From Alentia gelatinosa (taxonomy: Eukaryota > Annelida > Polychaeta > Phyllodocida > Polynoidae): a DNA stretch of 64,000 nucleotides. The stretch is from NCBI GenBank assembly GCA_950022655.1, contig OX465580.1:45506028-45570027 (forward strand), given 5' to 3'. This document shows positions 56,866 through 64,000 of this stretch, in pieces. The notes under the pieces are model-generated. The model worked only from the letters and a program-made list of their open reading frames with translations, did no database searches and was not told the origin of the DNA. Each line of letters opens with the position of its first letter. Position 1 is the first letter of the stretch. The translations under genes were made by a program, and so were the position numbers.

Positions 56866-58195
56866 GTCTGAGCAAGATGTTAGTATTTTTTTTCAAAAAT
56901 TCGCAATTAATACCTGTTATTCCTAAGGATTTTTCTATGTCAATCAATTTAATTAGTTTCTCTACCTCCTCTTTTGTTATGTCATTCCCATTAATTTCAA
57001 ACCCATTCCCATTTTGCCTCTGGATATAATTCAGCATATTAGCATTCCCTAGATCTTTGTTTAGGTTAGCCCCTATTTCGCAAAAAAACTTATTGATATA
57101 GTTAGCACATTCCGAGATGGGGATCACTTCTCCATTTTGGTTTTCGAAACATTTATTATCATCTTTGCCTTCTTTAGGGTTCATAAAGCTATTTATTGTC
57201 TTCCAATACTTTTTGGGATCGTGCCTAAATTTAATCAGATTACGTTCGATAAAAGATTTACGTGCATCGCGTAGCTTTATCTTGATTCTATTGCGCAAAC
57301 TTTTTATTACCTCCAAAATTTCGACTCCCGCCTCATTTGGTCTAATGAATTTTTTCCGTTTAATGAACTTTTGACATAACCTTCTATTTTTATCTATGTC
57401 ATTCTTTATATCATCTGTTATCCAGGGGGTTAGTTCATACCTGGAACTAAAACTCTTAAATGGAGCTTTCATATCCAGATATTCCACCATATGGCGGTGC
57501 CATCCATTCCAAATTTCATCTGTACTAAACTTATTTGGGTTAATCACTTGCGTTTCGGATCTTAATAATGTTGTCATATCTGTTACCTTAACCTTGGAAT
57601 AATTTCTTGCTAGCCTTGCGACTTTGGGATGGACTTCTCGTGCTTTCTTCTTTTCGGCAAAAACTATTAAGTGGTCGCTCTGAAATATGTCTAAAGTACC
57701 TGATTGTCTTAGGAATTTTGTATTTGTGAAAATCTCGTCTATACTGCTGCTGTTCCCTATGTTTGGTCTAGTAATAGTGTTTATTATTCTCTTCATATTA
57801 AAATTTCTTATTGTGTTCATAAGTATTTTATTTCTAGGGTCCCTCCTGTTTCTCCCGTCTAAGTTGATATTGCCCATGATCCAAATTTCACTGTCCTTTA
57901 CTATATTATCTGAACATATTTGGTCTATGTATTCTAGCATAGCATCAATGTTGTAACCTGGTGTTCTGTAGATGTTTATTATTGTCATTATACGGTGTTG
58001 TGGTTTTCTGATCTTTAAAGCAATGGTTTCCAATTTTTCAGTTATGAACGTAAATTCTGACAGAAGTTCGGTAAATGGCGACCACCTTTGGTTAACGTAT
58101 ACCCCCACCCCCCTCCTTTTCCCAGTGCCCGATCATTTCTAAAAAAAGTTAACTCAAGTTGGACATTTTCGTGTATGGATCCGTCTGTGTCAGTT
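56834..58195 (-). pseudogene. LINE C endonuclease and linker part of ORF2
   Basis: Endonuclease motifs include WIMGNINLD (where GD.N is usual, so the catalytic aspartate appears replaced by asparagine), IDEIFTN and QSDHLIVF. The frame from 58108 upstream is shifted at a G run, where the other phase gives LTFFRNDRALGKGGG. The expected first 35-40 residues with the asparagine and glutamate motifs are not seen between the end of ORF1 (58200) and this point, so the endonuclease start is deleted or badly decayed. The linker ends with KSLGITGINCEFL before RT. Confidence 0.85.
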
Positions 58196-58199
58196 ATGT

Positions 58200-60034
58200 T
58201 CAACGATCTCGGAATTCCATGAGTATGTGCCCGAGTGTGTTCCAGCCCGTATACTCACCGGTTTCATATAGGTGGCTTTGCCTAGTGGCCCCGCCTCCCC
58301 AGAATTGCGATTCTGTTGACTCCACTAGACTTGCGCCCTTTGTTTTCTTTAGTATCTCGTGTAGCCAAGGGTTCTGAGTGAATTTCTCGGCTATGAGGCC
58401 TTTCATTACCTCCACTCTGCCACCTGCCATTCATCTTTTTTGGGTTGCTCCTGTCCGAAGTCACCCATTTTCTTTATGTCGTATATGTTCATTTTCAGTC
58501 TGAGAACTGAATCCGCCGTTTCTGTCTTGCCATGGTACAAGCACTTTTCGTATACGTAGGCCTTTTCGACCGACTTGAAGTTTATTTCTTGGCCATTAAT
58601 GACCTTAACCAATTTAGACCCGTGCAAATTTGATAGGGGGCATTGTTTGCCATTGAACAGTATGCCTGATCTCATTAGTTTCGCACCCATCGGTACTATT
58701 GGGTTGTTTTCGTTGTTTTTTCCTAGATCGGTGTGGGCTTTTAAGTGGTCATTATTAGCTATGTTTTGAAGTCTCTCTTCAATGGTTGTTTGTGCTTGTT
58801 TTACCCTGTTTACTTGTTCATCAGCGTTATTAGCCGTTGCAGTGTCTTTATCTGCTAGGGGGATTTCTATTGCTTTCAGTTGTGCTACGAGGGTGGGTAG
58901 AGTAGCAATACTACTCTCAGTTGGGATTGGTGGGCGCGCGACTTTAGCACCTATTGACCCCGCATCTTCAAGACTGTAGAATGTCCCGTCTACCACTGCA
59001 CCTTCACTAGTGATGTGTGCGCGTTGACCCTGTTGTTTCGTTGTTCTAACCGCCACTCGGAGCTTGTACCGGGCTTCCCGGTTCTCCTTCGACTCACACC
59101 TTTCTATCCATACACCCCTAGCTCGGTCGATGCCTTTCAATAGTGTCTTGTTGTTTATCACATGTTCGACTAGGGGGGTATCACTCAGCCTGATCATAAT
59201 TGGCCTTTGTCTATTTCGTTCTGACGACGTCTGTTTCCCCACTCTCTGTGCATCTACTTTGTTTCCTGGAATTAACCTGATATTGATATCCTCACAAATC
59301 TGTGTGAATATCAGCGCTAGGTTTTCCATCGGATGTTCCTCTATCCCCACAATAAAAATCTTGTAGTTGTTTTCATCAAAGTGTCTCTTAGGGGTACTTC
59401 GAAGTTTCTGTGCGTATGTAATGTTGTCAGCGGGCGTGTTTATCACACCTTGTTTTTTCATGTTTTCTTGTTCTGTTTCGAGGGCACTCACTCTTTCTTT
59501 CAAAGTCGTTATTTCTTTATTTTGAACTTCTATTCTAGCATTTGTTTCAAGTTGAATGTCATCTATTCTGCCATGCAGTTCTTTCATGTTTTTTGATATG
59601 GTGTTTGTCACGTTTTGTTCGAGAGAATCAAAATCTTTTTTCTTAAGTGACGTGTCATTATTATGTCTAATTTCAAGCATAATGTCATTTAGTGTAGGTT
59701 CGTGTTGTTGGTGTTGTGCTCAATGTTGATCGTCTTGATCATGTTGTGTGGAGTCAGTTATTACCATGATACTTTCGTCACCATGTGTACTACTCAGGAA
59801 GTCGCTAGGTAATGGAACCTTTTTTGGGTTAGAATGTCTACTGTTCGGGCTGACAATTTCACTTGAGGGAGAAAGCAATCTCTTGCTACTTACTTGATCG
59901 TCTTGTTCCCCATTATCCCTCACTTTTCCATTCTTATTCGGTGTATCATCGAGCTGTGCACGGGTTAGCGCTGGGAAATCCACATGGTTGGTGCACTGCA
60001 CAAACCCTGCCGTGGCGGTGCCCGGAGCCGCCAT
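58200..60034 (-). pseudogene. LINE C ORF1 protein with C-terminal NADAR (YbiA-like) domain
   Basis: About 610 codons. I chose the ATG at 60034 (AACATGGCGG context). An in-frame TGA at 59720 interrupts it. Next come a coiled coil (ending near KERVSALETEQENM), an RRM-like region (NYKIFIVGIEEHPMENL through GVWIERCE) and a polar linker. The NADAR-like domain follows: GILFNGKQCPLSNLHG, NFKSVEKAYVYEK, a frame break near 58430, then VMKGLIAEKFTQNPWL, ESQFWGGGA and GWNTLGHILMEFR. These match the family's LSN, E..Y...K, KF.QN, WG.G and G.N.LG..LM..R positions. Known NADAR proteins act on ADP-ribose adducts or riboflavin intermediates; the role here is unknown. Confidence 0.87.
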
Positions 60035-60265
60035 GTTGCTTCCCGTACCGTGTAGTGCTAGTAGCGTTTCCCTCTCGGTGTAAATCACAGATATTTCGTT
60101 GGAGAGCCGTACCTCAAGTTCCTCCTTTCGTAAGATTAGTCTCCACCCTTATTTGAGTCTCTGGGCCGAAATCGAAACTTGAGTGATGATGATAATCCCG
60201 GTTTAACCCATAAGTCTGCGGAGCGTACACACACACGTCTACATGCTACGGTGCAAACATAGCAC
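60035..60265 (-). promoter_or_regulatory. LINE C leader
   Basis: Non-coding leader, which should contain the internal promoter. A run of ACACAC occurs near 60227-60235. Its 5' junction with gypsy RT lies at about 60262-60268. Confidence 0.45.
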
Positions 60266-60927
60266 ATGTAAGATACCTCTTTGCTCATTTTCTCAGCCTT
60301 GTGTGGGCTAACTCTGTAAGGATGTTGTTTGATAGGGAGAGCTTCTCCCACATCTACGTCTTGGATGGCAATATCAGTTTGACTAGGAACATCAGGAAAG
60401 ACTTCCTTATACTCTCTGAGCAATATGCTCAATTCCTCTTTCTGTACTGGAGGCAGGTGCCCTAACTTGGCATCTAGATTTGCAAGAACATTTGAGTTGT
60501 TCAGTTTTACACTGTAGTCTATAGGTACAAAATCAGTTGTTTCTTCCTCATCACTCAGTGCATTCATGCACCCAGCTGTCTTGACACTGTTGGAACTTTC
60601 TCTGTTATAGTAAGGCTTCAACATGTTGATATGACACAACTGAGTAGATCGTCTTCGGTCAGGAGTTTTGACAACATAGTTCACCTCACCAATTCTTTTG
60701 ACTACTTCATAAGGACCATGGTAACGAGCCTTGAGTGTATGCCCAGTAATAGGTAGTAACACCAGCACCTTGTCTCCCACAGAGAATATATGCTCTTGGG
60801 ATTTCAAGTCAAACTGGTCTTTCATCTTTCTTTGAGCTTCTTTCAGATTCTCACGTGCTAGCTCACAAACACGAACTAGCCTAGTTCTAACTTTGGAAAC
60901 ATAATCCAAGACATTGTTGTTTTCCTA
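60266..60927 (-). pseudogene. Gypsy integrase C-terminus fused to start of RT
   Basis: One open frame begins with an integrase C-terminal region (KDQFDLKSQEHIFSVGDKVL, YHGPYEVVKRIGEVNYVVKT, LCHINMLKPYY) and runs directly into the RT N-terminus (LLREYKEVFPDVPSQTDIAI, then PIKQHPYRVSPHKAEKMSKEV). This physically links integrase to the following RT and proves the domain order. The frame ends in LINE C leader codons after YM. It is separated from 60949 by a frameshift. Confidence 0.92.
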
Positions 60928-63141
60928 ACCAGTGTTCCTTCAATACCTTCAATGGACCTCGCACTGTATGACCAAAAACCAGCTCAAAAGGACTGAATCC
61001 CAATGATTCTTGAACAGACTCTCGAGCACAAACAACAACATACCAATACCTTCATCCCAATCTTTCTCATTCTCAAAGCAGTAAGTTCGCATCATGTTCT
61101 TCAGAGTGCAGTGGAATCTTTCCAATGCACCTTGAGACTCTGGGTGGTAAGCACTGGACTTCACCTGCTTTATACCTAGTTCGTGAACTACTTGCTGGAA
61201 CAAGCCAGACATGAAGTTTGAGCCTTGATCAGACTGAATCTCTCGTGGAAGGCCAACCAATGAGAAGAAATTAATCAAAGCTTTGACCATCTTTGGGGCA
61301 GAGATATTTCTGAGTGGTATAGCCTCAGGAAATCTTGTAGAAGCACACACTATTGTGAGCAAGTACTGATTACTAGATCGAGTTTTGGGCAGAGGACCTA
61401 CACAGTCAATAATGACATGGCTGAATGCTTCTCCCACTGCGGGAATGGGCCGTAATGGAGCAACAGGGATCTTTTGATTAGGTTTCCCAACCAATTGACA
61501 TGTGTGACAGGTTCTACAAAATTGGGCAACATCTTGCCTCATCTTAGGCCAATAGAAGTGCCTCATGATCTTTTCGGATGTCTTGTTAACACCCAAATAA
61601 CCACCCATGGGTAGTTCATGTGCTACATTAAGAACCTCAGAGCGATAAGCCCTAGGAAGCACAATTTGATAAACAATAGACCAGTCCTCTGATGCTGGGA
61701 TATCTGGTGGTCTCCATTTTCTCATGAGAACACCATCTTTAAAGAAGTACCCTGTGGAGACTTTGTCAAGCTCTTCTTCTGAAAGTGCATGGCGGGTAAG
61801 CAATGAGATCTCAGGATCTTGCCTTTGTTCAGCAATCAACTTACTCCTGCCAAGAGGGACTTCATTACTCAAGTTAGTCTTGTCATCATTTTGACTTGAC
61901 CCTGGTTGAGAACCGACAAAAGAATGACCTTTAAGGTGTTCATCCTTTGAGTTGATAAATGTCAGAGACAAATCAATGATATCATCCTCAGTCTCAACAA
62001 CCACAGAATGCTTTTGGCTTAACTCTTTAGCCTGAGCCCTAGTCACAGCACAAGAGGGATAAACTTCACTTATCTCCTCATCAATGACATCATCTTCTGA
62101 TGACAAAGTGACTGGCTCAAGAACCATCTTTGGTTCTACAAAGACTTTTTCCCCTGCTAGATCATTTCCTAGCAACATTGATACACCGTCAACTGGCAGT
62201 TCAGATTTTACTGCAACTTCAACAGACCCTGATACCAAATCAGACTCTAGTCTGATTGTGTGAAGAGGTACACTCATGAAACCACACTCAACACCACGAA
62301 TAATGACATATACACCAGTGGCTGAACTTGAACTGAAAGGCAAAGCATTTTCTAAAATCATGGATTGAGATGCCCCAGTATCTCTCAAAATACGAATCGG
62401 GACAGAATCTGCAGTGTCACTACCTAGAGACACATTACCTTCAAGTATAAATGGTTTGTATTCTTCTCTGACATCAGTTACCTTATCTGTAACAAATGGC
62501 ACAATAACACACTCTGACTTTTTGGATGTTATGAATGCATTTGGCTTGGGCTCAGCTTTCTTCTTTTTCAGTGCCCAACACTCAGACATAATGTGACCCA
62601 GTTTGTGACAGTAATGACATTTTAGACCTGAACTCCTTCCTGAGTACTCACCTTTTGGCTTCACACTAGATTTCAGATCTTTGCTATCACCACCTTTTGC
62701 TCCAAGACTAGAATTGCTCCCTTGAGGTGCACTCTTCTTTTGTTTAACACTAGTCTTATGGGTTATGGCATAATCATCAGCAAGAGTGGACATTTCATGC
62801 AAGGACATTACTTTCTTTTCATCGAGATAAGTCTTGAGATCATTATATGTGCAGCGCTTAAATTCTTCAACAAGGCACAGTTGTCTGAGTTTATCAAAAC
62901 TATCCTCCACTTCCATAGATTTGCACCACCTGTCAAAGTACACTTCCTTTTCATGAGCAAACTCTACATAGGTTTGATTATCTTGCTTACAGTAACTCCT
63001 AAACTTCTGACGATATGCCTCTGGTACCAGTTCATAAGCCTTGAGAACAGCAGCTTTGACCTTTTCATAATCTAGACTGTCATTCAAAGACAGTGCCGAA
63101 TAAGCTTCCTGAGCTTTACCCCTCAAAACACTCTGTAACAT
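60928..63141 (-). pseudogene. Gypsy gag C-terminus, protease and integrase core
   Basis: Order along this 730-residue frame: capsid C-terminal region resembling a SCAN fold (about 38-120), zinc knuckle CHYCHKLGHIMSEC (175-188), protease active site LRDTGASQS (DTG 254-256), a spacer, the integrase zinc-binding H...H...C..C (to CRTCHTCQ, 549) and the DDE core with D579 (VIIDCVGP), D638 (SDQGSNF) and E674 (GALERFH), a DD35E spacing. All catalytic residues are present. Frameshifts at about 63130, 61040 and 60925 separate it from neighbours. Gag and pol appear to share one frame. Confidence 0.93.
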
Positions 63142-63799
63142 CTTTTGGCCATTTCATGCTTTGGGCAACCTTCTCAAAATGTTGAAAGTACTTGTCAACC
63201 TCATTTTCATTGAATGATGGCACTAGCCGTACATCTTTACTAACATCACAAATGTTCCGTTGGTTTGTCCTCTCAGAAGCAAGCTGTAGCTCCATTTCTT
63301 TAAGCCTAAGTTCTTTGTCAGCCTGAATCCGATCATGCTCTCTTTCCTTTTCAGCCTGAATCTGAGCAAGCTCTCTCTCTTTTTCAGCCTGGACTTGAGC
63401 AAGCTCTTTTTCAGCCTGAATCCGATCATGCTCTCTTTCCTTTTCAGCCTGAATCTGAGCAAGCTCTCTCTCTTTTTCAGCCTGGACTTGAGCAAGCTCT
63501 TTTTCTGCCTGAAGTCGAGCATGTTCTACTTCTAGTTGTTTGAGTTTTATCTCTCTCTCTAAAACCTCTTTACGACCTGCTTCTGAGGGACCACTAAAAT
63601 CTGATTCATGTAAAACATCTTCTGGTAATAACTCATCATCAACCAATATTTCAACAATAGCTTTTTTCAGTTCAGCTTTTCGGCTAGACCTTTTCACATC
63701 AAGTTCTAACTCCCTAGCAATTGCTAACAATTCATCCCTTCTTAACTGTTCTAATTCCTCCACAGAGGGTGACTGTAGAAAAGCTTGGTACTTAGACAT
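63116..63799 (-). pseudogene. Gypsy gag N-terminus
   Basis: Starts MSKYQAFLQSPSVEELEQL. The first 55 residues resemble a SAP-like helix pair (LRRDELLAIARELELDVK). A long charged coiled coil follows, built on a 31-residue repeat (QAEKELAQVQAEKERELAQI-type) present about two times, corresponding to a 93-bp DNA repeat (63321-63507). Then comes capsid start VRLVPSFNENEVDKYFQHFE. The frame is lost near 63130 and continues in the next phase. Confidence 0.9.
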
Positions 63800-63840
63800 T
63801 CTGATTTGTTGTACTTATCATCAAGAGAACAGTTTTTCAT

Positions 63841-63858
63841 ATCCCGGACAAGCCCCCA
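63841..63858 (-). promoter_or_regulatory. Primer binding site, tRNA-Pro type
   Basis: The coding strand reads TGGGGGCTTGTCCGGGAT, five bases after the 5' LTR. This differs at one base from the proline-tRNA primer site well known in murine leukaemia viruses. Confidence 0.85.
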
Positions 63859-63863
63859 ATTTC

Positions 63864-64000
63864 TGTCACGTACAGTAGCTAAGGCCTAATCCTATAGACT
63901 AGCTAACCCAGTGACAAGAAAAGAGAATTCAGAATATCTTCTATACTAAAGGAAGAAGACAGATAACCATACACAGATATGTATTAATAACATATATTAT
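63864..64000 (-). repeat. 5' LTR of gypsy element, partial
   Basis: The first 137 bp of the LTR (plus-strand start TGTCACGTACAG), matching 43620-43756 with one difference. The rest lies outside the window. Confidence 0.93.

Larger units (their letters stand above)
55047..60265 (-). mobile_element. LINE C, two-ORF non-LTR retrotransposon with NADAR domain
   Basis: A 5.2-kb LINE inserted in the gypsy RT. From its 5' end: leader (60265-60035), ORF1 (60034-58200: coiled coil, RRM-like, NADAR-like), ORF2 (about 58190-55435: apurinic-type endonuclease and RT), a 3' untranslated region and an A-rich tail (55047-55081). Gypsy RT codons break off at both junctions; no target duplication is visible, so a few target bases may have been lost. 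ORF1 has one in-frame stop and one frameshift; ORF2 has frame breaks near 58110 and 56865. The RT and tail motifs match the jockey/CR1/L2 group. Confidence 0.92.
43620..64000 (-). mobile_element. Gmr1-like Ty3/gypsy retrotransposon, split by two insertions
   Basis: Minus-strand LTR element running past the right edge of the window. From its 5' side: LTR (63864 onward), primer site, gag, protease, integrase, RT, RNase H, polypurine tract, 3' LTR (43620-44271). Integrase before RT is the order described for Gmr1-like elements of Ty3/gypsy, the reverse of most gypsy elements. A LINE (about 55047-60265) splits RT, and a piggyBac (44470-53868) sits at the end of pol. Without them about 5.0 kb remains between the LTRs. 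The visible 137 bp of the two LTRs differ at one position, so insertion was recent, although several frameshifts break the ORF. Confidence 0.9.

Noticed and set aside
53869..63799. Integrase-before-RT order caused by rearrangement or by the LINE insertion
   Set aside because: Integrase C-terminus and RT N-terminus lie in one uninterrupted frame upstream of the LINE junction, so the order predates the insertion.
1..64000. tRNA, rRNA or other structured RNA genes
   Set aside because: No cloverleaf with box A/B spacing, no rRNA-like core and no convincing snRNA was found by reading; a covariance-model scan was not possible.

Overview
The window looks like animal nuclear DNA, probably from a marine invertebrate or basal deuterostome with a transposon-rich genome. 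It has no operons, no bacterial-style gene packing and no convincing host gene. Almost every long reading frame is a transposable-element protein, and the families present (jockey/CR1/L2-type LINEs, a DIRS-type tyrosine-recombinase element, a Penelope-like element, a Gmr1-like Ty3/gypsy element, piggyBac, and many foldback or MITE elements) occur together in such genomes. The species cannot be named from the sequence.

Layout. 0-6 kb: a near full-length LINE (482-4224, minus) with a 16-bp target-site duplication sits beside an older LINE whose two halves face opposite ways, as in twin-primed 5' inversion, and which carries two small hairpin elements. 6-9.4 kb: C-rich sequence, a direct repeat, a MITE and a decayed minisatellite. 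9.4-13.6 kb: a DIRS-order retrotransposon (gag, RT-RNase H, tyrosine recombinase). 13.6-27.9 kb: mostly non-coding, with a MITE (15.98-16.73), an interrupted 62-bp minisatellite, a CACTA-like element with a 3-bp duplication (19.3-20.1) and a 2.1-kb nested foldback element (21.3-23.4). 27.9-34.3 kb: LINE remnants, two back-to-back MITEs and a TGTGGN minisatellite. 34.3-39.3 kb: a Penelope-like element with a 15-bp target-site duplication. 39.4-43.6 kb: another TTAA-flanked inverted-repeat element and LINE debris.

43.6 kb to the end is one nested structure. A Gmr1-like Ty3/gypsy retrotransposon on the minus strand (3' LTR 43620-44271, 5' LTR from 63864 past the window edge) has the unusual order gag-protease-integrase-RT-RNase H. 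Two insertions split it. A 9.4-kb piggyBac element sits in the TTAA at the end of pol; it carries a spliced, apparently intact transposase and a higher-order satellite array. A 5.2-kb LINE sits inside the RT domain. Removing both leaves about 5 kb between the LTRs, a normal length for this group.

The most striking observation is in that inner LINE. Its ORF1 protein (coiled coil plus RRM-like region) continues into a NADAR/YbiA-like domain, a fold known from NAD/ADP-ribose metabolism and guanine-ADP-ribose hydrolysis. I know of no established role for such a domain in a LINE ORF1 protein.
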